This document shows, in pieces, positions 8,502-16,795 of a stretch of 64,000 bases of DNA. How positions within the stretch are numbered: position 1 is the first letter of the stretch; each line of letters opens with the position of its first letter. The notes beneath the pieces are model-generated. The model made no database searches and was not told the origin of the DNA. It saw nothing but the letters and a program-made list of their open reading frames with translations. This DNA is from Candidatus Poribacteria bacterium (GTDB lineage Bacteria; Poribacteria; WGA-4E; JAJDTR01), in contig JAPPIK010000014.1 of assembly GCA_028820655.1 (NCBI GenBank), positions 186,001-250,000 on the forward strand, read 5' to 3'. The translations under genes were made by a program, and so were the position numbers.

Positions 8502-8798
8502 CCTGTGGCCAGTAAAACCTTGCGATTCTGTTTAGCGACTTTTGGTTGAAAGACTCCTGCAATATTCAGCATAGGTTCATTTTGCGCAATTTTCCACCGG
8601 AGGTTTGTAGGAGCGATCTCCGAATCGCGATAGTCGGGAATCGGTGGGAACTCCTCCTACCGCTTGCAAAACTCACACTCCATTTCTTGACTCTTGAAAG
8701 GCAACTTCCAACAGCGTAGGGTATAACAGATAACAGCCGCTAGTTAAAAGGACACTTCCTAACTGGTCACTAGCCACTGGCAACAGACCACTGCTTTT
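8478..8798. repeat. Element of about 320 bp with terminal inverted heptamer repeats between the transketolase genes
   Basis: The left end at 8478-8512 (GCAGTTGCCAGTGGTCAGTG and on) is the inverse of the right end at 8755-8798 (GGTCACTAGCCACTGG, then GACCACTGCTTTT). The right end abuts the ATG of the next gene. Inside, GTAGGAG (8607-8613) pairs with CTCCTAC (8654-8660) around a hairpin-rich core, a different repeat type. No gene is present. Confidence 0.65.
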
Positions 8799-9740
8799 AT
8801 GAGACATGCATTTGTCACAACCCTTCTTGAACTGGCTGAGCGGGACGATCGGATTTTGCTCTTGACCGGGGATTTGGGCTATACAGTTCTAGAGCCGTTT
8901 GCCGAGAAATTTCCGAATCGTTCGGATTTGCGCCGGAATCGATTTTTCAACGTCGGCGTCGCCGAGCAAAATATGGTCGGGGTGGGCACGGGGCTTGCCG
9001 AGGCGGGGTACATCCCCTTTCTCTATTCGATTGCGACATTCGCCGCAATTCGACCTTACGAGTTCATACGCAACGGTCCGGCTTTGCATCAGTTACCTGT
9101 ACGAATCGTGGGTGTCGGCGGTGGTTTTGAATACGGTTCAGCAGGACCGACGCATTGGGCATTGGAAGATATTGCTTTGATGCGGGCGCAGCCGGGGATG
9201 ACCGTTATCGCACCGGCTGACCACCTGCAGACCCGCGCCGCCCTACTGGAAACCTGGGACATCCCAGGCCCTGTTTACTACCGCCTTGGCAAGGACGACA
9301 AAACCACAATCCCCGGTTTGGAGGGACGTTTCGCGCTTGGACGCCCCCAAGTTATCCGTAAAGGTTCCGACCTCTTGATTATCGCGATGGGGAGTGTGAC
9401 GAGTGAGGTCGCGAAGGCTGCCGACGCATTGTCTGAAAGAGGCATTGAATGCACGGTCATAGTGGTCTCAAGTCTCAACCCCGATCCGGTCGACGATCTG
9501 GTTGAAGCATTATCCCGCTTTTCAGTTGCGATGACGGTTGAAAACCATTATCTGGCGGGCGGTCTTGGCTCGGTTGTGTCAGAGTTCGTTGCCGAACACA
9601 GGATAGGGTGCCGCGTTGTCAGGTGCGGGATCGAAAGAGTGTTGGATGGCGTATCCGGTGGGACCGGCTATTTACGTCACATCTATGGACTGTCAAGCGA
9701 GGCGCTGGTGAAAAAAGCAGTGGAGAGTGTAGAGGGGTGA
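8799..9740 (+). CDS. Transketolase, C-terminal subunit
   Basis: A protein of 313 residues corresponding to the pyrimidine-binding and C-terminal domains of a split transketolase. Visible signatures are G-D-L-G near residue 25, F-F-N-V-G-V-A-E-Q-N-M (the catalytic glutamate of the pyrimidine domain), the A-G-Y-I-P-F-L-Y-S-I-A-T-F strand, G-G-G-F-E-Y-G-S-A-G-P-T-H-W-A-L-E-D, and a C-terminal N-H-Y-L-A-G-G-L-G-S. It should pair with the subunit at 7623 to form the ThDP active site. The ATG follows directly on the CTGCTTTT end of a heptamer repeat and has no recognisable Shine-Dalgarno site. The last codons and stop are again in heptamer sequence (9713-9756). Confidence 0.87.
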   Translation: MRHAFVTTLLELAERDDRILLLTGDLGYTVLEPFAEKFPNRSDLRRNRFFNVGVAEQNMVGVGTGLAEAGYIPFLYSIATFAAIRPYEFIRNGPALHQLPVRIVGVGGGFEYGSAGPTHWALEDIALMRAQPGMTVIAPADHLQTRAALLETWDIPGPVYYRLGKDDKTTIPGLEGRFALGRPQVIRKGSDLLIIAMGSVTSEVAKAADALSERGIECTVIVVSSLNPDPVDDLVEALSRFSVAMTVENHYLAGGLGSVVSEFVAEHRIGCRVVRCGIERVLDGVSGGTGYLRHIYGLSSEALVKKAVESVEG

Positions 9741-9756
9741 GTGGCGAGTTAAAGGC
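9713..9756. repeat. Heptamer repeat array spanning the end of the transketolase C-subunit gene
   Basis: AAAAAAGCAGTGG is followed by 7-base units (AGAGTGT, AGAGGGG, TGAGTGG, CGAGTTA). It has the same polarity as the left arms at 7888 and 8478. The TGA stop of the upstream gene is part of the array. The facing right arm would be the array at 14128-14172. Confidence 0.6.
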
Positions 9757-9861
9757 TTGTCACCTCGTGACAATCGCCAATTCAGTGGGGCAAACGAACA
9801 AGAAACTGCCGCGAAGGTGCCGGAATCTCCGATAAACAGCAAACAAAAGCTAAATTGCCAA

Positions 9862-10548
9862 ATGAGTCATAAGTTCATCTCACTCGTGCTTCCAGTTTAC
9901 AAGCAAGCGGATCATATCGGCGATGTCGTCAAGGAATACGAAGCAATGCTCTCGCACATTTCCCACGAGACAATCTTGGTTGTGAACGGGGACGGAGATG
10001 CATCGCTTGATGTTTGCCGTGCGCTTGGGGTGCAATACGGAACGGTACGGACAACCTACAGCGAACACACGGGGTGGGGACGCGCCGTGAAATTGGGGTT
10101 GAGAGTGGCAAAAGGGGATGTGCTGTGCTATACCAATGCGGCACGGACTCGGCCTTCCGACCTAAAAAACTTCATTTACGCCGCTCTGGACAATCCCACG
10201 ATGGTTGTCAAAGCCAAACGTTGTCGCCGCAGACCGCTAAAACGCAAATTGGGGACTTTACTTTACAACCTCGAATGCCGCGCGCTTTTTGCCCTTCCGA
10301 CACGGGATGTCAACGGCACCCCTAAGGTCTTTCGACGCGATGTCTATACTGCCATCAATCTGCAGTCGGATGATGGTCTCATCGACCTCGAATTTAACAT
10401 TAAGTGCAAACGCTTGGGAGTTCCAATGTTAGAAATCCCAATTCATTCACGCGACCGGCATGGCGGGAGGTCCACCACGGACTACCGTTCAGCGATTCGC
10501 ATGTACCGTGGAGCTTTTAAGATGTGGAGAATCATGCGAAGAAACTGA
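9862..10548 (+). CDS. Family 2 glycosyltransferase (GT-A fold)
   Basis: A protein of 228 residues. The N-terminal S-L-V-L-P-V-Y-K-Q-A-D-H-I is the GT2 nucleotide-binding start; V-V-N-G-D-G-D-A-S and V-A-K-G-D-V-L-C-Y-T-N-A follow at the positions of the usual acidic nucleotide and metal contacts, although a standard DxD is not evident. The C-terminal part has an E-I-P-I-H-S-R-D-R-H-G-G-R-S segment as in polyprenyl-phosphate sugar transferases and related GT2 enzymes. No membrane helix is seen. The ATG at 9862 was chosen because family homology begins there; the open frame extends further upstream. A truncated second copy of the 5' half lies at 13816-14050. Confidence 0.8.
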   Translation: MSHKFISLVLPVYKQADHIGDVVKEYEAMLSHISHETILVVNGDGDASLDVCRALGVQYGTVRTTYSEHTGWGRAVKLGLRVAKGDVLCYTNAARTRPSDLKNFIYAALDNPTMVVKAKRCRRRPLKRKLGTLLYNLECRALFALPTRDVNGTPKVFRRDVYTAINLQSDDGLIDLEFNIKCKRLGVPMLEIPIHSRDRHGGRSTTDYRSAIRMYRGAFKMWRIMRRN

Positions 10549-10683
10549 ATACGCAGACGATGGAAAAGTGGAAAGGCATGGCTTTTTCTATCTTCTAACG
10601 TGAAAGGAGTAAATGAATTTTGTGATGATTGGATTTCGGTCTGTTGATGTCTCAGTTATTGAGAGGGCGGACCGGATGTAGCA

Positions 10684-10709
10684 CTCCTCAGACGGAATCC
10701 GTTGAGGAG
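10684..10709 (+). promoter_or_regulatory. Leader hairpin upstream of the small peptide gene
   Basis: CTCCTCA (10684-10690) pairs with TGAGGAG (10703-10709), and ACGG pairs with CCGT inside, giving an 11-bp stem with one bulged G. The 5' arm CTCCTC is also complementary to the Shine-Dalgarno site GAGGAGG at 10723-10729, so the leader could switch between a hairpin and a site-blocking pairing. The alternative pairing is inferred only. Confidence 0.45.
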
Positions 10710-10738
10710 AATCACTAAAAAAGAGGAGGGGAATTCTT

Positions 10739-11038
10739 ATGAAAACGCATTTGCGTTCTATCGCGAAGCGGAAAGTTTCCGACTTCCTTCTCCGTGAAGA
10801 CGGAATGGTTGGCAGTCGCACTGCCTTTGCAACGGCGGCACTGGTTAGTACCACCGCCCTGGCAATGACGGTCCTTGTCGCCCCGGACGCCGATGCTCAC
10901 GGTGTGCATTGCCCTGATGCTAACAAGCACTGTGCGCTCGGCGAGAGATGTTGCCACGAGTTCGTGAATCAACGCCATTATTACGATTGCGTTGACATCC
11001 GTAAAAAGTGTCCAGACCGCGATGGTAATGGTTTTTGA
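10739..11038 (+). CDS. Small exported six-cysteine protein of unknown function
   Basis: A protein of 99 residues behind a strong GAGGAGG site 9 bases from the ATG. Residues 1-25 are basic and charged (R-K-V-S-D-F-L-L-R-E-D-G-M-V-G-S-R). A hydrophobic run follows (residues about 28-46, ending near D-A-D-A-H), consistent with a long signal or leader. The mature part, about 50 residues, has six cysteines including a C-C pair and ends in D-R-D-G-N-G-F. Six cysteines suggest three disulfides or metal binding; bacteriocin, toxin or structural peptide are all possible. No modification enzyme, immunity gene or dedicated exporter is adjacent. I do not recognise the family. Confidence 0.65.
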   Translation: MKTHLRSIAKRKVSDFLLREDGMVGSRTAFATAALVSTTALAMTVLVAPDADAHGVHCPDANKHCALGERCCHEFVNQRHYYDCVDIRKKCPDRDGNGF

Positions 11039-11334
11039 AAAGGCGGGCTAGACTGTTCAGACCATCAACACATATGTCAGCCTGAATCATTCGAATTCCT
11101 ATTGCAAACTCATGTCACGTTTTTTGCCCCTGTCATCCATCAACTGGCAAGCTGGCAATTTAGCGTTCAAACCATAGGCGTGTGAATATGCCCCACTGCC
11201 CGGTTTTTTCTTATTTGCCGATTCGCTGGCGTGATGAGAAAGGGTTGGCATTTGTCAATGTGCACGGAGTTTGAAGATTTGGGTTGACTTATGCTTCCGA
11301 TTCTCATGATTAAGAGTCAATTGAAGAATACGTG

Positions 11335-11365
11335 AACCGGATTCCAGCCGGTTGCTTGTTTTTTA
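11335..11365 (+). terminator. Possible Rho-independent terminator
   Basis: A 6-bp stem AACCGG/CCGGTT with a 7-base loop is followed by GCTTGTTTTTTA. The stem is short and it lies about 300 bases after the nearest upstream gene, so support is modest. Confidence 0.35.
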
Positions 11366-11736
11366 TGGGAATCAAACCGGGGAATCGTCTCCTCCGGTTT
11401 GTACCATAGTCTATTGGCTTTTTCGTCAATCTAAAATTAAGTCGTGTAATCATCAGTGCTGACGGTTTTCTCAACCCATTCACGAGCCTTTTCATAGTAT
11501 CGCGCCATGACCGAAATCAAACTTTCGCTCGACTTTGTAAATCTTGGCAGCATAACTGTTAGTGCCGATCAGCCGATTAAAATAGGGCTCCTCAGAGTTA
11601 AGTGTGGAAATGAAGTTAAAATAGGACTTGCGCAGCGAAGCATCCAAACGATTGTGTGAGAGGCCAAATGAGTGGAGCAATCAAGTGAATGAATAGGGGA
11701 CAAGATGTACTACGGCGCTGTATCGCCTTCACTATC

Positions 11737-11812
11737 AAAGTCTCTATCGCACTCGTTGACCACTCACCTGATCCCAGTCGATCCATCCTTAATCCAGTCG
11801 GTTGAGCGATAG
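11737..11812. repeat. Dispersed ATCTCTATCGC repeat copy with inverted ends
   Basis: TCTCTATCGC and GCGATAGAGA form perfect inverted ends. The interior carries degenerate CACTCG and TTGA/CCTGATC units of the family whose best copies are at 15474-15610 and 21511-21575. Confidence 0.55.
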
Positions 11813-11894
11813 AGATTCCTCGTGCTACAAAGGTGGCAATTCAGGTTAGTTAATACTCTGGAAGTGAAGAAACCGAAAAGGGAGAATATGACCG

Positions 11895-12878
11895 GTGGAT
11901 AAAATCAGCCAATTCTTGAGAAGATGCCAATTTCTACTGCCACTGTCGTTAATGGTTGGTTCGGTCAGTATAGCGCAGGGATTCGAACCCAAAATCGTCT
12001 TTGCATCGAACCGCGACGGCGATTGGGACATCTATTCCATGGACGCGAATGGAGATCATCTTGCCCAACTCACCAACCACCCGGCATCTGATTGGTTACC
12101 CGCTTGTTCGCCGGATGGAAGGAGGATTACGTTCATATCAGATCGTGACATTGATGACCTGTATGTGATGGACAGCGATGGCACTAACGTGATCAGGCTC
12201 ACCCATGACAATTTTCCTGAAGGCCGCCCTAGTTGGTCGGCGCATGGAACGACGTTTGCCTTTGCATCGCTCCGTTTTGCCGTTGGCAACTGGGAAATCT
12301 ACGCGATGGACGCCGATGGACAGAACCTGAAGAATTTGACAAGAGACAAGATGTGGGATATCCGGCCGAGTTGGTCGCCGGACGGAAGCAAGATTGCGTT
12401 TGTCTCCATACGTGATGGCGGCTTCAATACGCCCTGGCACATTTTCGTGATGAATGCCGATGGAACGGAAAGGCGCAATCTCACTGTCGACACGGTTCTA
12501 AGGCACAGTTCCAATCCTAGTTGGTCGCCGGATGGACGCAAGATTGCTTTCAACTCGCGGCTTAACTTCAGGGGTAATGACATTTTCGTGATCACCGCTG
12601 AAGGAGAAGAGTTAGAACGGCTTACGAACCGGGAGGGTGCCAATATTCAACCAATCTATTCGCCGGACGGGACAAAAATCGCTTTTGTGTCAACGCGTAA
12701 TGGAGGCTATAACATATATTTGATGGACACCAACGGGATGAACGTTGTCAGACTCACGAAAACTCCTCCCGGTATCGAAAACCTAAATCCTTCCTGGCCG
12801 CACGGCGCATTGGCAGTCAATCCAAACGGAAAGTTACCGATTTCTTGGGGCGTTCTCAAACGCACCGGGAAGCCGTGA
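11895..12878 (+). CDS. Secreted TolB-like beta-propeller with C-terminal WGxLK tag
   Basis: A protein of 327 residues. The N-terminus has a signal peptide (basic R-R, hydrophobic L-L-P-L-S-L-M-V-G-S-V, cleavage near A-Q-G). About six TolB/PD40 blades follow, each with a P-x-W-S-P-D-G-x-K-I-A-F core and a D-I/Y-V-M-x-x-D-G turn. The last 11-15 residues leave the propeller pattern and form G-K-L-P-I-S-W-G-V-L-K plus a short basic end, the tag shared with 12 other proteins in the window. The start is a GTG with GGGAGA about 9 bases upstream; an overlapping ATG at 11888 opens only four codons. A periplasmic or surface binding role is likely; the ligand is unknown. Confidence 0.85.
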   Translation: MDKISQFLRRCQFLLPLSLMVGSVSIAQGFEPKIVFASNRDGDWDIYSMDANGDHLAQLTNHPASDWLPACSPDGRRITFISDRDIDDLYVMDSDGTNVIRLTHDNFPEGRPSWSAHGTTFAFASLRFAVGNWEIYAMDADGQNLKNLTRDKMWDIRPSWSPDGSKIAFVSIRDGGFNTPWHIFVMNADGTERRNLTVDTVLRHSSNPSWSPDGRKIAFNSRLNFRGNDIFVITAEGEELERLTNREGANIQPIYSPDGTKIAFVSTRNGGYNIYLMDTNGMNVVRLTKTPPGIENLNPSWPHGALAVNPNGKLPISWGVLKRTGKP

Positions 12879-13037
12879 TGATGTCAATGGGGCTAGAAGA
12901 CAGGGACGGGGCATTGAAAATATCGCCAATACCGAGAGCATTGCCCAAGGGTTTGGAGCGCGTACAAGTGGTACCTGAGCACGCACTCAAAACCGGTTTC
13001 CTTACTGTTCAAATTAGGCACAACCAAGGAGAAAAAA

Positions 13038-13778
13038 ATGCGATTCAGGCGCACAGTTGTGTCGTTTTTCGGGTTAACCGCGATGCTGGTAAGTGCGGAA
13101 CTGTGGTTAATAGGAGGACTCGCCGCGGAAAGGTCACGGATTGTTTTTTCAAACCTGGTATTTGACAACTTTGAAATCTATGTAATGGATGCCGATGGAG
13201 GAAACCGGGGAAACCTGTCGAACCATCCAGTGGACGAGATGGATCCGGATTGGTCGCCTGACGGGACGAAGATTGCCTTCGGGTCAAGGCAGGTTAGAGA
13301 AGACATATCGAATCACTCTGACATATTCGTAATGAAGGCCGATGGCACCGATCGAATCAACCTCACTCGAAATTCTCACGCGTTCAATAACGATCCCAGT
13401 TGGTCGCCGGACGGAAACAAAATTGCTTACGCAGCATTTTCCAACGTCGATCGTGTGGGCCGAGGGACTACCCACATTGACATATTCGTGATGAATGCAG
13501 ACGGGACGCAACCCAGAAGATTAACCGAGGATGCACCGCTCAACATTCAACCCAGTTGGTCGTCAGATGGCAAAAAAATTGCGTTCTCGCGAGCACACGA
13601 GGACGATCCCATTTACTGCGACATCTATACTATGAATGTGGATGGAACCAACCTTGTAAACCTCACCCAAACCCCTCTTGTGGGCGAATGGACCCCTTCT
13701 TGGAAACCCTCGCCATTTTCGGTGTCATCACGAGGCAAGTTGTCTGTCGTATGGGGAGCGGTAAAACAGAAACGTTAG
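13038..13778 (+). CDS. Secreted TolB-like beta-propeller with C-terminal WGxVK tag
   Basis: A protein of 246 residues behind an AAGGAG site. Residues 1-31 form a signal peptide ending near G-L-A-A-E. Four to five PD40 blades follow, with the same W-S-P-D-G and V-M-N-A-D-G signatures as its upstream neighbour but fewer blades. After the final S-W-K-P the sequence passes through a serine-rich linker to G-K-L-S-V-V-W-G-A-V-K, the tag. It probably arose by duplication with blade loss from the 11895 gene, from which it is separated by 159 bases. Confidence 0.85.
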   Translation: MRFRRTVVSFFGLTAMLVSAELWLIGGLAAERSRIVFSNLVFDNFEIYVMDADGGNRGNLSNHPVDEMDPDWSPDGTKIAFGSRQVREDISNHSDIFVMKADGTDRINLTRNSHAFNNDPSWSPDGNKIAYAAFSNVDRVGRGTTHIDIFVMNADGTQPRRLTEDAPLNIQPSWSSDGKKIAFSRAHEDDPIYCDIYTMNVDGTNLVNLTQTPLVGEWTPSWKPSPFSVSSRGKLSVVWGAVKQKR

Positions 13779-13815
13779 CTAATGTTACAACGGCAATCAA
13801 GGACGATTGCACACG

Positions 13816-14050
13816 ATTGGTGAGTTGCTTTCAATTGTGCTTCCGATTGACAATCAAGCAGATCATATCGGAGACCTCGTGAAGGAATACGAGGCCGCGC
13901 CCTCGCACATCCCCCACGAAACTATCCTGATTGTGAACGGGGCGGAGAGGCATCGCTCCAAGTCTGCCGTGCGCTTGAGGTGTAGTATGAAACCGTACGG
14001 CCAACCAATAGCGAGCAAAAGGGTTGGGGGCGCCGGCTCGAAGGGGCCTC
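13816..14050 (+). pseudogene. Decayed 5' fragment of the GT2 glycosyltransferase gene
   Basis: The DNA aligns by eye with the first 230 bases of the gene at 9862: the reading S-I-V-L-P-I-D-N-Q-A-D-H-I-G-D-L-V-K-E-Y-E-A matches S-L-V-L-P-V-Y-K-Q-A-D-H-I-G-D-V-V-K-E-Y-E-A. Identity continues through I-L-I-V-N-G, after which frameshifts break the frame while nucleotide similarity persists to about 14050. The 3' two-thirds of the gene is missing. It lies just inside a heptamer repeat array. Confidence 0.8.
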
Positions 14051-14127
14051 CCATCAACAAAGAATGCTCTTTTCATCCTCAAAAAAGCCAAGTGAACGAC
14101 GAGCAGCCTCCAGTAAACAACAGTCTT

Positions 14128-14172
14128 TACTGACCACTAGCCACTAGGCACTAACCACTGACCACTGCTTTT
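14128..14172. repeat. Heptamer repeat array abutting the epimerase start codon
   Basis: Six consecutive 7-base units of the TRRCCAC type (TGACCAC, TAGCCAC, TAGGCAC, TAACCAC, TGACCAC) end in TGCTTTT, directly followed by ATG. The same end precedes the ATG at 8799. Confidence 0.75.
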
Positions 14173-15165
14173 ATGGCTCGCGTTATTATCACCGGCGGAA
14201 CAGGTTTCGTCGGCGCAAACTTAGCTCGGCGACTACTGCACGAGGGGCATGAGGTTAACCTGTTGGTTCGTCAGGGGTACACCTCGTGGCGCATCAACGA
14301 CATCGGTTCCGATCTGCGTCTACACACGGTAGATCTGGGCGACAGAGATTCCCTTATCCGCATTGTGGACAAAATCCGTCCAGATTGGATATTTCACCTC
14401 GCCGCGTATGGCGGAACTGTGTCTCAAAACGATTGTCGTCAGATGGTCGAGACGAATGTCGTCGGGACAATCAATTTGGTTGAGGCATGTCTCAATGTCG
14501 GGTTTCAGGCGTTCGTGAATACGGGATCGTCGTCGGAATACGGATTTAAACATAATGCCCCTTCCGAAACGGAGTGGCTGGAGCCGAATAGCCATTATGC
14601 GGTGACCAAGGCGTCCGCCAGTCTATTCTGCCGCTATACGGCGCAGAGCCAAGGCGTTCACATGCCCACGTTGCGGCTCTATTCGGTTTATGGGCCCATG
14701 GAATCCTCGAACCGTTTGTTGCCCAAACTCATCACCCTGGGTTTGGAGGGAAAGTTGCCGCCGCTGGTTAGTCCCGAGACCGCCCACGATTTTGTCTATG
14801 TTGATGATGTAATTGACGCCTATATGCTCGCCGCGAAAAACCCAAGCCAAGAAGCGGGGGCGATATACAATGTCGGCACCGGGGTTCAGATGCCATTGCG
14901 CGAAGTTGTAGAGGTAGCACGGCGAGTCATGGGAATCACCGTTGAACCGGTTTGGGGATCGATGCCCTCTCGGCGGTGGGACACGGACAGGTGGGTTGCG
15001 GATATTCGAAAGATAGAAAAGAAACTGGGTTGGCAGCCGTGGCACACATTCGAGGAGGGGTTTCGCCAAATGGTGAATTGGTATAAATGTAGGGGACGCA
15101 GAGCTGCGTCCCGTCGCGCTCCTCAATCTTCCCCGTCAGATACCGCTGGCCCGCTCTTGCGCTAG
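14173..15165 (+). CDS. NAD-dependent sugar-nucleotide epimerase/dehydratase (extended SDR)
   Basis: A protein of 330 residues. The Rossmann motif T-G-G-T-G-F-V-G is at residues 7-14, D54 and L-A-A-Y-G-G follow, and the catalytic set is S119-S121 with Y142-x3-K146 (Y-A-V-T-K). R-L-Y-S-V-Y-G-P and H-D-F-V-Y-V-D-D-V are standard for the family. It probably converts a nucleotide sugar for cell-envelope polysaccharide. The start has no Shine-Dalgarno site because a heptamer array lies directly upstream. The family normally ends near F-R-x-M-V-x-W-Y; here the frame continues about 25 residues through a GGGACGCA hairpin (15093-15112), giving an arginine-rich tail of repeat origin. Confidence 0.87.
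   Translation: MARVIITGGTGFVGANLARRLLHEGHEVNLLVRQGYTSWRINDIGSDLRLHTVDLGDRDSLIRIVDKIRPDWIFHLAAYGGTVSQNDCRQMVETNVVGTINLVEACLNVGFQAFVNTGSSSEYGFKHNAPSETEWLEPNSHYAVTKASASLFCRYTAQSQGVHMPTLRLYSVYGPMESSNRLLPKLITLGLEGKLPPLVSPETAHDFVYVDDVIDAYMLAAKNPSQEAGAIYNVGTGVQMPLREVVEVARRVMGITVEPVWGSMPSRRWDTDRWVADIRKIEKKLGWQPWHTFEEGFRQMVNWYKCRGRRAASRRAPQSSPSDTAGPLLR
15093..15112. repeat. Hairpin repeat inside the epimerase 3' end
   Basis: GGGACGCA and TGCGTCCC form a perfect 8-bp stem around GAGC. It is translated as part of the extra C-terminal tail of the epimerase and probably displaced the original stop codon. Confidence 0.6.
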
Positions 15166-15473
15166 ACACTTCGCCATGTGAGACTACAAATTCCCTTCAT
15201 TTAATGGTGCGCAACTCAATGAGAGTAACCGCGGGGCAAAATTCGCCTACTGAGCCTTGTTAATATCCCCCACCTTCGCTGACCATTGTTTTTGTTTCAG
15301 CCCGATTCCGGACACGCTCGACCACGCCAACCAGATTCAGCAGTTCCGCTCCATTTTTGCTCCGTTCCTTGTTTGACCGCGCGGCAAGAATAATTGACAA
15401 CGAACGGTGTGTCCATTCGATTATTGCTTTAGACTAAGGCGTAAGGCGGTTTACGGCAGGCGGGGGTTTCTAT

Positions 15474-15610
15474 GGGATCTCTATCGCGGTCACTATCCGT
15501 TCCCTTGATCACTCGCTATTCACTCGCTTGATTGCCACTGGCGCTTTCAAAGGCTGGTGCGCGGAGGATCTCTATCGCACTCGCTATCCACTCGCTTGAT
15601 TGCACCCTAC
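15474..15610. repeat. Dispersed 63-bp repeat, full copy plus a shortened second copy
   Basis: A full copy at 15474-15537 runs from GGGATCTCTATCGCGG through two TATCC/TATTC...CTTGATC units to ATTGCCA. A shortened copy at 15566-15610 has one unit and ends in GCACCCTAC. The full copy is nearly identical to the reverse complement of 21511-21575. The rest of the 15166-15781 gap has no supported gene. Confidence 0.75.
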
Positions 15611-15781
15611 AGACTTCAGTTTTGGACAACGTCGAGCTGAGGAGCTTTCACGTTTTCTCTAGACACCGGAGACTGAAATCTAGTACCATAGCGGTCACGC
15701 CAGCGTCGGACCGGTGGGTAGGATGAACATTCCCGCATCAGTCTGACTGTCAATTGACGTTTTTATGGTAAGGAGAACCTC

Positions 15782-16729
15782 ATGAAGCTAACTCAAGATC
15801 AACTCGATGCCTTTGATCGCGACGGCTACATCATGGTCGAGGATCTGTTCGATCCGGATTCGATGGCAGCCGCTTTACGCGATATGGAGCACATCTTCTA
15901 CGGCAAATCATTCGCCGATTATCTTGCGGATGTGGACAGAACCGGAGAAGCGGATTCGGTGGAACCGACAGTTTCCAATGTTGTCGCTCATTACGGCGAC
16001 ACCGAGTATGGCCGCGCGCAGTTTCCAACGGGATTCGATGCGCTAGACCGGCTCATCGAGAATGACGACTATCTCGACGTGTTTGCCCAGTGCCTCGGCA
16101 CGGATGACGTGAGTTACTGCAACGCCCACCTCTTCATGCGATCGGGCCCCACTGACACGCGCCACCCCGAACACTCTTGGCAGGGTTATCACGCCGATCA
16201 CGGCACCAATACGTTCTTGCCGCTAAGCAAGGCGATCGGTTCGTTTGATTATGTCAATAGCGGGGTGTATCTCCACGATGTGGATGATGATGGCGCTCCG
16301 ATGCAGGTAATACCGGGATCGCATCGACAAGCGGCGGATGTCTACCTGCGAGCGGATGGCGGAATGGAGGACATTCGAAACGTACCTGAATTTGCCGAGC
16401 CGGTGCCTACCACTGCCAAGGCGGGCAGCGCACTGTTCTATTCTTCATATCTTATACACGCCGCCATACCGTTTGAGAACAAACGAAAACAGCGTGCGTT
16501 TTGGACGCTGTCCATGGCGCGCGGAGACACGAGCCGGTGGACGAAGCTGGCGAATCCGTGGAGCGGGCCGGAACAACAGTTCTTTAAACCGTTTTGGGAA
16601 AAGACCACCGCGCGGGTTCGCACCTTGTTCGGTTGGCCCCCGGTTGGCCACGCGTTTTATTCGGAGACGACATTGAAAGGGATCGCGATGCGGTTTCCCG
16701 AAATGGACCTGTCGCCTTATCAGAGCTAG
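15782..16729 (+). CDS. Phytanoyl-CoA dioxygenase (PhyH) family Fe(II)/2-oxoglutarate oxygenase
   Basis: A protein of 315 residues beginning M-K-L-T-Q-D-Q-L-D-A-F-D-R-D-G-Y, the usual PhyH opening. The iron-binding triad is visible as H137-A-D139 and distal H226, with R238 placed to bind 2-oxoglutarate; G-A-P-M-Q-V-I-P-G-S-H-R is the conserved core. PhyH enzymes hydroxylate or halogenate diverse small molecules; the substrate here is not predictable. The start has TAAGGAG upstream. It converges on a second PhyH gene 66 bases downstream on the other strand; the two start with the same M-K-L-T-Q-[DE]-Q-L-D but diverge afterwards. Confidence 0.85.
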   Translation: MKLTQDQLDAFDRDGYIMVEDLFDPDSMAAALRDMEHIFYGKSFADYLADVDRTGEADSVEPTVSNVVAHYGDTEYGRAQFPTGFDALDRLIENDDYLDVFAQCLGTDDVSYCNAHLFMRSGPTDTRHPEHSWQGYHADHGTNTFLPLSKAIGSFDYVNSGVYLHDVDDDGAPMQVIPGSHRQAADVYLRADGGMEDIRNVPEFAEPVPTTAKAGSALFYSSYLIHAAIPFENKRKQRAFWTLSMARGDTSRWTKLANPWSGPEQQFFKPFWEKTTARVRTLFGWPPVGHAFYSETTLKGIAMRFPEMDLSPYQS

Positions 16730-16795
16730 AAGCATTGGTTAAGACGACAGATTACAATCGATTCTAACTTTCCATGTCGGTCAAACCCTCGATTC

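Larger units (their letters stand above)
11039..11894. other. Long intergenic region
   Basis: No supported gene. Contents visible are a possible terminator at 11335-11365, a hairpin repeat at about 11737-11812 (TCTCTATCGC and its perfect inverse GCGATAGAGA around a CACTCGTTGACC / CCTGATCCC core), and AT-rich sequence. Two short minus-strand frames (about 61-62 codons) have no support. Confidence 0.5.

Noticed and set aside
11978-11990. A tRNA T-arm-like string (GGGATTCGAACCC)
   Set aside because: It lies in the signal peptide region of the TolB-like gene and no acceptor stem, D-arm or anticodon arm can be paired around it.
12845-13168. Frames on both strands between the two TolB-like genes
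   Set aside because: They overlap each other and the recognised genes' ends; none has a ribosome site or similarity.
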